Shown here: in pieces, positions 36,422-46,956 of the stretch
Layout of the letters: every line of letters begins with the position of its first letter
Position numbering within the stretch: position 1 is the first letter of the stretch
NCBI RefSeq assembly: GCF_003576475.1
Contig: NZ_QWGR01000005.1
Location: forward strand, 124,001 to 188,000
Direction of reading: 5' to 3'
Source of the DNA: Maribellus luteus
GTDB lineage: Bacteria > Bacteroidota > Bacteroidia > Bacteroidales > Prolixibacteraceae
DNA length: 64,000 nucleotides
Made by a program: the position numbers and the translations under genes
The notes under the pieces: model-generated
Seen by the model: the letters and a program-made list of their open reading frames with translations, nothing else
Told to the model about the DNA's origin: nothing
Databases searched by the model: none

Positions 36422-38811
36422 CTATTCATACCGCAGTGCTTCGACCGGGTTTCGTGTGGCCGCCCGCCAGCTTTGCCAACTTACGGTCACAGCAATTATT
36501 GTAACTATCGTAATAAATACGATGCTATAATCAAGAAATGATAATGCAATTCCATTTGTTTGGTTACTCTTAATAATGTGACCGATACCGATAGACACGG
36601 GAAAACTTATCAAAACGGAGACAAGTACTGTTTTTAGTAGTTTTCCGTTAACAAGAACCAGTACCTTCTCTGAAGATGCCCCGTTAACTTTCCGGATTCC
36701 GATTTCTTTAACACGTTTGCGGATAGTAAGAATTGAAATACCCAAAAGTCCGGAAAGCGCAATCAAAAAGCTGAAAATTGATGTTACCAAAATAAGATTC
36801 CTTATTTTATATAATTTCTGAATAAAAAAATCATTTTCTATCTCTTCATTCAAATAATGAATTGATAATGGCATATCATCAAATAAGTCCTTCCCTGTTT
36901 TTTCCAGTTCAAGTATTGTTTTCGGCTGGTCTGCTGGACTTATCTGCACAAACATTGCATTAAAATCAGCGGGATTAACGTTGAATATTGCTCCTTTGGA
37001 ACTGTCATAATTGGGGCGATATGAAAAATCGTTTAATACACCAACGACAACTCCCGTTGAACTGGGAGTTAAATTCCCGTTTTCACCTGAGTACAAAGTA
37101 ATGCTCTCTCCAATGGGATTTTTTAGTCCTAATTCTTCAACTGCAGACTTGTTCAGTAAAAATCCTGATCCATGATTTCGAGTTAAAGAGTTTCCATCCA
37201 CCATACCAATACCAAATGTTTCAGGGAAATTAGTATCAATTGAAATATAGTTATATCGTACAATTTCCCGCTCCCCAATACCTAGGTTTATACTGCCTGT
37301 ACCTGAAACTGCTGGTATGTTAGAAGAGGCAGTTACAGAAATAACTCCTGCAATTTTTTCAAACTCACTTTTTAGAATCTGATAGTTATTATTAGCTTCC
37401 TGAGTTTCTAATTTTATCAAGAGTAAATCATGGGTATTCATCCCCATTTCCATACTTGTAAAATGATCGATTTGCCTTGAAATATGGAAAGTAACCAGAA
37501 CCAGTATTATTGATACAGTAAATTGCGAAACAACTAAAAATGACCTGAATATTTTGTCGTTTGCCGCTTTTATTTTTCGGTTAATTGCATCAACGGGGTT
37601 TATTCCGGCTACAATGTAGGCTGGATAAGCTCCTGCGAAGACGTTACTAGCAGAAGGACAAAAGATGCTGCAACAATGTATCTAAAAAAATCAATCTGCA
37701 TTTGTCTTCCAAGCAAAGTTGTTATATAAGGAAGAAATATCTGTACGATCAAAATTGAAAGAAACACTGCGGTTAATGAATACAACCAGTTTTCTAATAC
37801 AAATTGAGCAAACAACTGATTTCGTTTAGCCCCAATTATTTTTCTGACACCAATTTCTTTAAATCGCTCGCTCATTTGAGCTATAGCAATGTTAATAAAG
37901 TTAAAACAGGCAATCATAACGATTAGCACACCCAGAATACTAAACAAAACAATAACCGGCTTTGTAAATTTTGACAAATTAGGTTCGCCAATAGTGGCTT
38001 GCGAGGTACTTTCGAAATGAATTGTTTGTAGCGGTTCTAAAAATAGCTCAACAGATGTATAGGGCCCAAGTGGAATATTTTTCTCGGAAAATTGTTTCAA
38101 CTTCTGTTCAGTGTTTGAAGGGGCTGCTTCTTCCCGAAGCATGATATAGCTATAGATGTTTTCATCAAACAATCCTGTATTGTTTTCATCAAAATGTGGG
38201 AAGAAAGTGTTTATTGCATCATACGAAGCAAGGATATCAAAACGAAAATGGGAATTATCCGGGATATCGATAATTCCACTAACCATCAATTGGTGGTTAT
38301 CATCCAGAAATTTTCCCAAGGGGTTTTCGTTTCCAAAATATTTTTGGGCAATCCGGCTGCTAATTACGACAGAATTACTTTCATGCAATGCCACATCTGG
38401 ATTTCCTGCAAGCATAGCGAATGAAAACATTTGCAAAATTTCCGGATCGGCGAAAAGAAACTTTGGTTCTTTTATGCGTTCGTTACAATGTAAAATTGAA
38501 ACATTTCCCATCCATGCAATGCGAGTAGTATTCTCAATTTCGGCAAATGACTCCTCCAACATTGCAGTTAAACTATTGCCAGTTCGGGCATTATCAAACT
38601 TCCCGTAACGTGGCGAATCCATGTGATATGCTACCCTAAAGATGCGTTTCCCTTTTTCATGGTAATTGTCGAAACTATTTTCAAAAGAAATGTAGATATA
38701 GATTAGAAAAACGATCGATAAAGCGACAGCAAGTCCACCTATTTTTATTAGAGAAATGCTTGTGCTTTTCTCAAAATTGCGAATTATCGTAAAAATGTAA
38801 TTTCTAAACAT
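36422..38811 (-). pseudogene. ABC transporter permease P2 (FtsX/MacB family), frameshifted
   Basis: Two frames, 37609-38811 (400 codons) and 36422-37453 (343 codons), together make one permease of about 796 residues. The first frame ends VLLLVTSSQELIQPTL, but a one-base shift near 37640-37646 restores FAGAYPAYIVAGINPVDAIN, which runs through the gap into the second frame without a stop. Both coupling motifs are intact (RFKEIGVRKIIGAKR, RVKEIGIRKVNGAS), and the end is SWQSWRAATRNPVEALRYE. It is either a recent pseudogene, a sequencing error or a programmed shift. Its third bases are more AT-rich than its neighbours by eye. Confidence 0.85.
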
Positions 38812-38924
38812 CAGCTTTCTTTTTAGTTTTCATAAGTTCCCGTGAAGATTTTCGCCTTCTCCCTAATTGTTTTACCCAATAGTCGTAGTTTTCAATCCAT
38901 CATTCAAATCATAGTACAGACAAT

Positions 38925-41315
38925 TTATTCATACCGCAAAGCCTCCACCGGGTTTCGGGTAGCAGCTTTCCACGATTGAACGGACACGGTTAACAATGCA
39001 ATTCCCAAAGTCAGCAACCCTGCCAACACAAAAATCCACCAACTCACCCCGGTTTTATAGGCAAAACTTTCGAGCCATTTATCCATCGCCAGCCAGGCAA
39101 GCGGTGTTGCAATTACAAACGCAATGATCACCCACTTTACAAAGCTCCGGTTCAGCATCGAAAGAATCTCGCTTACGCGTGCACCGTTCACTTTGCGTAT
39201 ACCGATCTCTTTTACACGTTGCTGTGCTACCAGCAGTGAAATTCCCAGCAATCCCATCGAACTGATAAAAATGGAAATGATCGTAAAAATGCTGAGCAGC
39301 CGGGCCTGTAACAATTCTGTGCGGTACACATTCCGGTAAAGTGCGCCTACGTGCTCGTAAGAAAACGGGTAAGCCGGAAACAGGTCTTTCCATACCGACT
39401 GCACATCGGCCAAAGCCTCCCCGCGCATGCCGGGCCGGTAGGCAACCACAAAATTGAGCAGCCAAAGCTTATCGCGCTTAAACATTACCAGCGGCCCCAC
39501 CTTCTTTTTCATACTCGAAAGGTGAAAGTCTTTTACCACCCCGGTTATTTTTCCGGCAGGTAGCTGTATACCCGGATTGGGTGAATTCAGCCGGAAACTT
39601 TTACCAACAATATCGGCAGCAGAAGTCGATTTCAGCAAATGCATGGCCGTTTCGTTGATAATGTATTCACCCGATCCTTCCACATCGGCATTGTTATCCG
39701 TGAAATTCTGTCCTCCCAGAAACTCGAGCTTAAAAATTTCAGCAAACGAATAATCGCAGGGAAAAACGCCAATCCTGCTTTGCTGCTGATCGTCTGAAGG
39801 TTCCAGTCCCTCCAACTCATAGCCAAACATATCGTTGGCCTCTCCCCCGGGAGGCTCCATCATGGCTGACACCGATTCGATCGCCGGATGTTTGAGCAGT
39901 TCTTCTTTAAACAATTCAAACTTTTCCTGCACACTCGCGTGCACCGATTCAAAACAGATCAGGTTGTCGTCCTGCGCTCCCATCGAATTGTCGAGTGCAA
40001 AATTGGTTTGCCGTGCAATCACAATCACGGCAACAATCAAAACAATGGCAAAGGTATATTGGGTGATTATAATTCCGCGGCTAACGGAAATATTGTTGCG
40101 TTGAAAAAGGTTCCTGTCGGGACGGTACATTTTTTCGATGCTTTGCCGCAGCATCGGCTGGAGCCCGGCCAAAACACCAAGAACACTGAAAAGAACCACC
40201 ACCACGACCATCAGCACTGAATTGCCGTGGAAGAGATTCATCCCAAAGTTTTTCCAAATTATGGCGTTTACAGGAACAGCCAGCAGAAAAGCGATGAATA
40301 CGGAGGACAGCACAATAAAAAGGCTTTCAGCAAAGAAATACTTCAGGTTCATGTGGGGAGTAGAACCCAACACACGGTTAATCGCCACAAAATTTGCGTT
40401 AAAGCCCGACATCCCGAGGTTCAGGCTGGCGTAGTTACTCATCGAAATCAGCAATAAAATAAGAGCCGCAATCGCCAACACGTAAATATTGGTCATATTG
40501 CCATTGGACTCTATTTCGCGCAGTTTATCCGAGTGCAAGTGAATGTCGGTAATGTTTTGCAGAAAAGCGGTCGACTTAATTTCGTTTTCGTTCTGCCCGC
40601 TCACCTTGGCTAAAAACGCCGCATAACCGGCAGAAATGGGTTCGGGACTGGCATTGGGTTTCAGCAGCAAATATGTAAAGGCCCACCAAGTGATTTCGCC
40701 CTGCGCAGGAGTTGTAATCAATTCGGGATGAAAATGGCTGTTTTGCGGGAAATCTTTCATTACGCCTTTTACCGTAAAATCGGTTCTATCGGCGTAGAAC
40801 TGTCCGGCGGGCAACGAAATGGTTTTTCCAACCGGATCGGCCTTTCCAAATACTTTTTGCGCAAACGACCGGGTGATCACCATTGAACCGGGCTCTTCCA
40901 GCACCGAGTTTTTATCACCCACCAGCAGCGTTGCATCAAACACCTCGAAAAAGGTGCTGTCACAAACAAAGGCCTCGTTAATGGAGTAATACTGTTCGTT
41001 GTGCATCACCACGCCTCCCCTCATCGGCGCCAGCCGTACATAATTTTCAATACCCGAAAAGTTATCGGCCAGATCGGGTACTTGCTCCGAGTTATAAACC
41101 CGGGCAAAATGATTGTTGCCAAAATACGTCGGATTGGTCACCGTGAAACGGTAAATACGGTCGGCCTTCGAATGAAAAGCATCATAGGTAAGTTCGTTTT
41201 TCAGAAAAAGGGCGATAAACAGAATGCCACTTAATCCGAGCGCCAAACCCAGCACTTTTATAAAATTCAGAAACGGCCGCTTTTTAAAATTTCTAACTAC
41301 AAACTGAAACAGCAT
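38925..41315 (-). CDS. ABC transporter permease P3 (FtsX/MacB family)
   Basis: 796 residues with the same two-half plan as P1. The C-terminal coupling motif is normal (RVKEIGIRKVNGAR), but the N-terminal one is degenerate: SNYASLNLGMSGFNANFVAINRVLGS lacks the KEI(G) core, so the two halves may contact the ATPase differently. The last 75 residues (VKWVIIAFVIATPLAW through NPVEALRYE) closely match P4-P7. It has its own sigma-54-like promoter and upstream site. P2 and P1 follow on the same strand and may be transcribed with it. Confidence 0.92.
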   Translation of the reverse strand: MLFQFVVRNFKKRPFLNFIKVLGLALGLSGILFIALFLKNELTYDAFHSKADRIYRFTVTNPTYFGNNHFARVYNSEQVPDLADNFSGIENYVRLAPMRGGVVMHNEQYYSINEAFVCDSTFFEVFDATLLVGDKNSVLEEPGSMVITRSFAQKVFGKADPVGKTISLPAGQFYADRTDFTVKGVMKDFPQNSHFHPELITTPAQGEITWWAFTYLLLKPNASPEPISAGYAAFLAKVSGQNENEIKSTAFLQNITDIHLHSDKLREIESNGNMTNIYVLAIAALILLLISMSNYASLNLGMSGFNANFVAINRVLGSTPHMNLKYFFAESLFIVLSSVFIAFLLAVPVNAIIWKNFGMNLFHGNSVLMVVVVVLFSVLGVLAGLQPMLRQSIEKMYRPDRNLFQRNNISVSRGIIITQYTFAIVLIVAVIVIARQTNFALDNSMGAQDDNLICFESVHASVQEKFELFKEELLKHPAIESVSAMMEPPGGEANDMFGYELEGLEPSDDQQQSRIGVFPCDYSFAEIFKLEFLGGQNFTDNNADVEGSGEYIINETAMHLLKSTSAADIVGKSFRLNSPNPGIQLPAGKITGVVKDFHLSSMKKKVGPLVMFKRDKLWLLNFVVAYRPGMRGEALADVQSVWKDLFPAYPFSYEHVGALYRNVYRTELLQARLLSIFTIISIFISSMGLLGISLLVAQQRVKEIGIRKVNGARVSEILSMLNRSFVKWVIIAFVIATPLAWLAMDKWLESFAYKTGVSWWIFVLAGLLTLGIALLTVSVQSWKAATRNPVEALRYE

Positions 41316-41426
41316 ATTTTTTTTTGCTTTTAGTTTTATTCACCCCTAAATTATCAAAAAAGCACTTTTTGACTTCTTTGACCGGTGCGCTATAAATTGT
41401 CGGTATATTCTTTCCAGGAAAATTAA

Positions 41427-41442
41427 ATCAAAAGCGGTGCCT
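41427..41442 (-). promoter_or_regulatory. Sigma-54-like promoter B (permease P3)
   Basis: Minus strand AGGCAC-N5-TTGAT. The -24 block is as in promoter A; the -12 GC is GA. Predicted transcription start near 41415, 100 bp before P3. The upstream site at 41509-41533 is 66 bp away, the same as in A. Confidence 0.5.
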
Positions 41443-41508
41443 TTCCTACAAAAACCATATTACCAACCCCTTACAAAAGACACAGTTTTTAAAGGTGTCC
41501 ATTTTTTT

Positions 41509-41533
41509 GACAAAACGTGTATAATTATTTGTC
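41509..41533 (-). promoter_or_regulatory. 25-bp activator-type site, copy B
   Basis: Plus strand GACA-AAACGT-GTATAA-TTATTT-GTC. The outer arms TTGACAAA and ATTTGTCAA form an inverted repeat, which fits a dimeric activator. Confidence 0.6.
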
Positions 41534-41544
41534 AAACCATCTGC

Positions 41545-41715
41545 TGTCATTGGTCCGGAACTTTGATTTTTATGATTTCATGATAGACTTTGATGTTTGC
41601 TGTCCATCACCCTTTTAAATTGCAGGTTTTTGCTTCCAAAGTTCATCAATAGCCTAACTTTCATTGCCTGGCATTTTTGTTTCAATCAAAGTATTCATTT
41701 CATCAGTTAAATCAT
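41545..41715 (-). pseudogene. Decayed, internally deleted GxxExxY gene
   Basis: 41571-41656 on the minus strand still reads as LLMNFGSKNLQFKRVMDSKH, clearly related to LLINFGSKSLEFKRVMNKKN at the C-terminus of the intact GxxExxY gene. The remainder jumps to the upstream flank of the element; about 300 bp of the gene are missing. Both outer flanks match those of the intact element. Confidence 0.8.
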
Positions 41716-41726
41716 AGTTCCAGACT

Positions 41727-44093
41727 CTACTCATAGCGGAGAGCTTCCACCGGATTCCGTGTTGCTGTCCGCCAGCTTTGCCAGCTAACGGTTAACAAGG
41801 CAATTCCCAAAGCCAGTAACCCGGCGAGCACAAAAATCCACCAGCTTAGTTCGGTTTTGTATGCAAAATTTTCGAGCCAAAGGTGCATGGCATACCAGGC
41901 TACAGGCGTGGCCAGTACAAGCGCCACAAATACCCACTTCAGAAAATCCCTATTCAACATCTCAATAACTTCGGTTGCGCGGGCTCCGTTTACTTTTCGG
42001 ATTCCAATTTCCTTGGTGCGTTTGGAGATCGTAATCAACACAATACCAAACAATCCCATAACAGCCAAAACGATGGCAAGAAATGAAAAACCGGTGATCA
42101 GCTTTGCCTGGTTTTGTTCACCGGTGTAAAACTGGTTGATCTGGTCGGTTAAATAACGGATGCTGACAAGGGACTCGGGCGAAATATGCCGGATAAGATG
42201 TTCCGTTTCGCCAATGATTTCAGCATCGTGTAATCCATTGGTTTTTATAGCCAGCAAGCTCATTTTCTCAGGGTGCTGTTGCAAAATCACCATTGGCTGA
42301 ATCAGCGAGTGAATGGAATGTGCGCTAAAATCCTTCACAATTCCACGTATGGTAAAACCATTGAGCAAATCCCCTGCTTTTAATTTGTACTGCAAAGCAG
42401 CCGATTCGTTAATGATAATATTGGTCCGGTTATCTGCCTGAAACTCGCCAAAACATTCCCCGTCTATCCATTCCATGCCCAGCAGATCGATCATCCCCTG
42501 TCCCATTATCAGCCCGTCAAAACGAACACTTTCGTCTTCTGTACGCAGGTTCACCGGAAGAAACGAATCAAAAGGTGGGATAAAAGACGAGCCGGCAGTT
42601 TTTACCACATTCGGATTTTTATCCAGCTCATTTTGCAGCATCCTAATTTGTTTCTGCAATTCCGGTGTATTCAGCTCGCAAATCAGAATATTCGTTGGAT
42701 CGATGGCTTTAAAATTGGTCAATCCGTAATTGATCTGCTTTTTGAAGGTGAAGACACTTACAATGAGAATGATGAAGATGGCAAAATGAAAACTTAGAAA
42801 CGAGTGGCTCAAGCTGTATTTTCCGGGACTGCGATTTAGTTTTCCCTTTAGTAAAACCACCACTGATGTTCGCGACACAGAACTGCCAATTGATATTCCG
42901 GAAATAGTTCCGGTGAGAAAAAGAAGGACAGCAAGAACCGCCCAGGTTTGCCATAGACTAAAAACTTCGCTCCCCACTGTTTTGCCAAGTGTTGAATTTA
43001 CAAACGGAATACCCACGATTACCACAATGGCAGCTGGCAGCAGACTTAAAAAAGAAACCAGGTTTGATTCGAGTAACACCTGTTTTTGAATGGTTGCATT
43101 AGATGCTCCCAAGGCTTTTTTAGCTCCCATTTCGGTAAGCCGGTTCAGGATTTTTGCTTTTGTAAGAAAAACATAATTGGTAATGGCTATCAGTAAAATG
43201 GCAAAAGCAATGGCCATGTAGTATTTTAGTTCGTTTGCGTTTCCTGCCCGGCTGTAAAGATTTCCCGACAAGCCGGCTGACTCCAGATAAATATCGGCAA
43301 CGGGCTGAAGCCGGTAAGTTTTGTCTTTGTACTTTTCAGTATCCAGCGATACCATGTGCCCCTTGATTTTTGCACCAAGCACTTCGGGATCGGCATTGGG
43401 TTGTAAAAAAAGATAAACGTAAAAAGAGCGATTGTCCCAGTTACGGTAATCGTCTTGATTGGAACGATAGTCGCCGAACATACGTTGAGAAAGGCCAAAA
43501 ACCTCTTCTGAAAGATCGATGTTTCCCACAAATTCAGGCCGAAGCGTAGAATTACCTGGAAAATTGTTGTAAACGCCGCAAACAGTCAGCGTCCGAAATT
43601 CATCTTGTAGTTTTAGCAATAGAGTTGATCCAAGCGCATTTCTTGACCCAAAATATTTTTCGGCCATATCTTCCGAAAGAGCAATCTCAGCATTCGACAC
43701 TGCGGGAACTCCGTATCTGAACCCGATCCCCATGCGTGAATACATATTAGCATCAGCAAATGCAAAAAAGTCTTCTGCGATAATCCGGTTATCCACGGTC
43801 TTTATCTTAACATTGCTTGTTTGGTAAAACCTGAAAAAATCGGCGATCTCTGGTATATTGTTTTTAAGCGCGGGAGCCATGGGATAAGGCAGCCGCGGGT
43901 CTGTTTCATCAAGCAGCCGATAAGCTGACTGATGCTTGGGAATAAACTTATCGAATGAATGTTCGTGAATAAACAATACTCCTAAAATCATTATGCATCC
44001 CAGTCCAATTCCCAAACCCAGAATACTGATTCCGGATTCTGTTTTGTTTTTCTGAATGTTTCGAAAAGCGAGTTTTAGATCCATTAAGTTCAT
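41727..44093 (-). CDS. ABC transporter permease P4 (FtsX/MacB family)
   Basis: About 788 residues from the ATG at 44093. The longer frame to 44117 begins with TTG, at or upstream of the predicted transcription start, so the start MNLMDLKLAFRNIQKNK is preferred and also aligns better with the paralogues. The N-terminal coupling motif is somewhat altered (RLTEMGAKKALGASN); the C-terminal one is standard (RTKEIGIRKVNGAR). The last 165 bp are almost identical to P5. Own promoter D upstream. Confidence 0.92.
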   Translation of the reverse strand: MNLMDLKLAFRNIQKNKTESGISILGLGIGLGCIMILGVLFIHEHSFDKFIPKHQSAYRLLDETDPRLPYPMAPALKNNIPEIADFFRFYQTSNVKIKTVDNRIIAEDFFAFADANMYSRMGIGFRYGVPAVSNAEIALSEDMAEKYFGSRNALGSTLLLKLQDEFRTLTVCGVYNNFPGNSTLRPEFVGNIDLSEEVFGLSQRMFGDYRSNQDDYRNWDNRSFYVYLFLQPNADPEVLGAKIKGHMVSLDTEKYKDKTYRLQPVADIYLESAGLSGNLYSRAGNANELKYYMAIAFAILLIAITNYVFLTKAKILNRLTEMGAKKALGASNATIQKQVLLESNLVSFLSLLPAAIVVIVGIPFVNSTLGKTVGSEVFSLWQTWAVLAVLLFLTGTISGISIGSSVSRTSVVVLLKGKLNRSPGKYSLSHSFLSFHFAIFIILIVSVFTFKKQINYGLTNFKAIDPTNILICELNTPELQKQIRMLQNELDKNPNVVKTAGSSFIPPFDSFLPVNLRTEDESVRFDGLIMGQGMIDLLGMEWIDGECFGEFQADNRTNIIINESAALQYKLKAGDLLNGFTIRGIVKDFSAHSIHSLIQPMVILQQHPEKMSLLAIKTNGLHDAEIIGETEHLIRHISPESLVSIRYLTDQINQFYTGEQNQAKLITGFSFLAIVLAVMGLFGIVLITISKRTKEIGIRKVNGARATEVIEMLNRDFLKWVFVALVLATPVAWYAMHLWLENFAYKTELSWWIFVLAGLLALGIALLTVSWQSWRTATRNPVEALRYE

Positions 44094-44129
44094 AGAAGGT
44101 ATAATTTTATTTTTCAACTAAAGCCTTAG

Positions 44130-44145
44130 TTCAAAAATAATGCCC
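44130..44145 (-). promoter_or_regulatory. Sigma-54-like promoter D (permease P4)
   Basis: Minus strand GGGCAT-N5-TTTGAA-type: GGCAT at -24 and TTG at the right spacing, -12 GC not conserved. Predicted start near 44118, which fits translation from 44093. Confidence 0.45.
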
Positions 44146-44210
44146 TTTTATTACTTTACATAAAATCAGACTAATAAAAAGATTCTTTCCTTCTTATTGT
44201 ACTAATTATG

Positions 44211-44235
44211 GACAGGAACTGTATAAATTTTTGTC
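44211..44235 (-). promoter_or_regulatory. 25-bp activator-type site, copy D
   Basis: Plus strand GACA-GGAACT-GTATAA-ATTTTT-GTC, exactly the same block spacing as copy B; 65 bp upstream of the promoter. Confidence 0.55.
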
Positions 44236-44352
44236 GTTCAATTTTTGTTCTGAATTTCCAAAAAAGCATGGAGAGTAACTCTCTCGTGCTTGTTGACCAG
44301 TAACACTCCAATTAATACCCAATAGAAAAACGAATATGAAATTCACTTTCCT

Positions 44353-46737
44353 CTATTCGTAGCGGAGAGCTTCCACCGGATTTCGTGTTGCTGTCCGCCA
44401 GCTTTGCCAGCTAACGGTTAACAAGGCAATTCCCAAAGCCAGTAACCCTGCGAGCGCAAAAATCCACCAGCTTAGGTTGGTTTTGTATGCAAAATTTTCG
44501 AGCCAAAGGTGCATGGCATACCAGGCCAGAGGAGTAGCGATCAGAAATGAAATGACCACCCATTTGACAAAGTCTTTGTTCAAAAGTGCCAGTACTTCCG
44601 AAACTTTCGCTCCGTTTACTTTTCGCACTCCAATTTCCTTGGTTCGTTGCTGCGAGATGTACAGTGAAAGCGCGCTCAACCCGATCATGCTGATCAGGAT
44701 CCCGAGAAGCGAGAAGGTTGACAAAATCCGTCCCAGAATAACTTCGGCCTTGTACTGACTGGCAATATTTTCATCCAGAAAAAAGTAGGTAAACTCCTGC
44801 CCGGGATAGTAGTTATTCCATACTTTACGAATAGCAGTCATCGCTTCTTTTATGTCGCCCTTGTTTAAACGAACGTGCGTAAAACGTGCGCGAGTGTTTG
44901 ATTCGCCTAGCAAAAACATAAAATCGCCAATGGCCTCGTGTGCCGAGCTGTAATTAAAATCTTTGGCCACACCCACAATCTCAACCCGGGTCTGATCGGG
45001 CTCCAGCTCCTGGCTATGCGTGTAGGTATTTAGCGCCTCCATGCTTCCGTGGCGTTCCATCAAGCGTCTGTAAAGATGTTCGTTAACGATCAGTCCTTCA
45101 ACTGTATCTGCCGAGGTATTGATCCAGTTTTCCAACAGTTGAATGTGCATGGTCTTCAAATAGTCGTAGTTGGCAAAAACAAATTCAGCTGTACCGTCAA
45201 TTCCAAAACCTTCGAGGTTATGGCTTTGAGCCGGGTAACCAAAATGCTGGGCGGTAAACCCCACCGACTGTATCTGACTCTGTTTCTTTAACTCAGCAGC
45301 AAATACCGACGGGTCTTTAGCCAGATCTTTTATCTGAAGAACCACTACATTTTCTTTATCAAATCCAAGAGGTTTCTGCTGAATAAAATTCATCTGTTTA
45401 TTTACCAGGAAAGAGGAAGAGAGCAAGACGATTACCACAGTGATCTGCCCCACCAATAACGCTTTTAATACAAAACTTTCGGAATACCGGGCGTTTTGTT
45501 GCATTAAAGTGGTGGGCGATGATTTTCCGATGAGAAAAAAGCCCACAAAAACGGCGGCCAGCACCAAACAAACAAGCAGCACCCCCATAACACTGAGGAT
45601 TACAACAGGTTCGGAGTAGTAAATATCAAACTCAATTTCGAACCACTTGTTGATGAAGGGTTTTAAACCCTCAGCCATCAAAAGAGACAGAACAATTCCG
45701 GCACTACTAAACAAAAAAACTTCGGCCAACACCTGTCCCGTCAACTGGCTTTTTGCAGCCCCCGCGGTTCGTTTCAGGCCCAGTTCTTTGGATCGTTTTA
45801 TCAGTCGTGCAACTGTCAGGTTGATAAAATTCAGCATCGAAACCAACAGAATAACAAACGAGACGGTCATAAAAAGTCCGATGTTGATTTTACTGGAGTT
45901 TTCCTTTAACTCAAAGCGGTAATCCGATTTCAGATGAATATGCTGCAATGGCGTCAAACTGAAACTGTAGTCTTTGGGTCCACGCGTTTGTTTGAGTTCA
46001 CTGGCATCGAAAAACGCAAGAACTTCTTCGGCCACTTTCTGCGGAGATGCCCCCTCTTTCAAAGTGACATAATTGTACACCCACTGAATTTTACGATGGG
46101 GCAACAAAGTAAAGCGCTCTGCGAGACTTCCTTTCTGAGATAGCAGTATTTCATAGTTAAAGTGTGTTTTGGGGTGCGTATCTTTTACCACTCCCCTGAT
46201 CTCGTATTCTCCCAGGTCGCGTATATATTGAAGCGCCTGAACATCGATCGTTTTCCCCACCGGGTTCACGCCCTTAAAATACTTTTGAGCAAAGCTTTCT
46301 GAAACAAAAGCAACGTTCGGTCGATTGATATCTGCCAAGTCACCGATCAGGCACTTTACCTCAAACATTTTTGTAAAGCCGTCATCTACGGCCAAAATAT
46401 CGTTTTGCTGAAAAGCATCTTCCCCTATTTTTATGTTACCTACCGGGCAGTGCGAAAATTGTGTCGACTGTTCCACTTCCGGGATATTTCGGACAGCTTC
46501 GCCTACTATCCCCATGCTTCGCGCCCAGGGATCGCCGGTTCCTTCCGGAACAGAAATCACCCGGTAGATATTTTGATAGTTCGCAAAATGTTTATCGTAG
46601 CTTTTTTCGTTGGCCACATACAAAAACAGCATCAGAAACGAAGTAATACCAATCACCAGCCCTAAAATTGTGACTAAGGTGAAAAGAGGTTCTTTCACCA
46701 TTTTACGAAGCATCATTTTCAGATTATAGCCGATCAT
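44353..46737 (-). CDS. ABC transporter permease P5 (FtsX/MacB family)
   Basis: 794 residues, standard two-half FtsX plan. Coupling motifs RSKELGLKRTAGAAK and RTKEIGVRKVNGAK. The C-terminal segment HLWLENFAYKTNLSWWIFALAG to the end is nearly identical to P4 at DNA level, while the upstream part is much more diverged. No recognisable sigma-54-like promoter upstream. It is downstream of the DUF4932 gene on the same strand (219-bp gap). Confidence 0.92.
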   Translation of the reverse strand: MIGYNLKMMLRKMVKEPLFTLVTILGLVIGITSFLMLFLYVANEKSYDKHFANYQNIYRVISVPEGTGDPWARSMGIVGEAVRNIPEVEQSTQFSHCPVGNIKIGEDAFQQNDILAVDDGFTKMFEVKCLIGDLADINRPNVAFVSESFAQKYFKGVNPVGKTIDVQALQYIRDLGEYEIRGVVKDTHPKTHFNYEILLSQKGSLAERFTLLPHRKIQWVYNYVTLKEGASPQKVAEEVLAFFDASELKQTRGPKDYSFSLTPLQHIHLKSDYRFELKENSSKINIGLFMTVSFVILLVSMLNFINLTVARLIKRSKELGLKRTAGAAKSQLTGQVLAEVFLFSSAGIVLSLLMAEGLKPFINKWFEIEFDIYYSEPVVILSVMGVLLVCLVLAAVFVGFFLIGKSSPTTLMQQNARYSESFVLKALLVGQITVVIVLLSSSFLVNKQMNFIQQKPLGFDKENVVVLQIKDLAKDPSVFAAELKKQSQIQSVGFTAQHFGYPAQSHNLEGFGIDGTAEFVFANYDYLKTMHIQLLENWINTSADTVEGLIVNEHLYRRLMERHGSMEALNTYTHSQELEPDQTRVEIVGVAKDFNYSSAHEAIGDFMFLLGESNTRARFTHVRLNKGDIKEAMTAIRKVWNNYYPGQEFTYFFLDENIASQYKAEVILGRILSTFSLLGILISMIGLSALSLYISQQRTKEIGVRKVNGAKVSEVLALLNKDFVKWVVISFLIATPLAWYAMHLWLENFAYKTNLSWWIFALAGLLALGIALLTVSWQSWRTATRNPVEALRYE

Positions 46738-46811
46738 AATTTTTAGGTTTTAAAAGTTTATTCTAAAATATGGTCTAAAGTTCCTTTGTGACAACCAACC
46801 TTCCACTGGTT

Positions 46812-46842
46812 TTAACCCCTAAATCCCTTAAAGAGGCTTTGA
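46812..46842. repeat. Solo ACCCCTAAATCCC repeat
   Basis: AACCCCTAAATCCCTTAAAG resembles the inverted repeats that border the DUF559 element (48717 and 49186) and the core of the MITE-like element near 7574. No gene accompanies it here. Confidence 0.5.
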
Positions 46843-46956
46843 GCCCGTTTCTCTTAATCAGCACCGGATACCTACCTCTTTTGCGGTTCTCCCTTTATTC
46901 TGAAACCAATCGGAACAAAATCTTCCACTCTGGCCATATTCTCCTTCGTTATTGTT

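Larger units (their letters stand above)
41316..41726. other. Regulatory and relic-rich spacer between P3 and P4
   Basis: 411 bp holding, from left to right, a partial ACCCCTAAATT repeat fragment (near 41342), the P3 promoter and upstream site, a decayed GxxExxY gene and the element flank, which ends just before the P4 stop codon. Confidence 0.6.
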
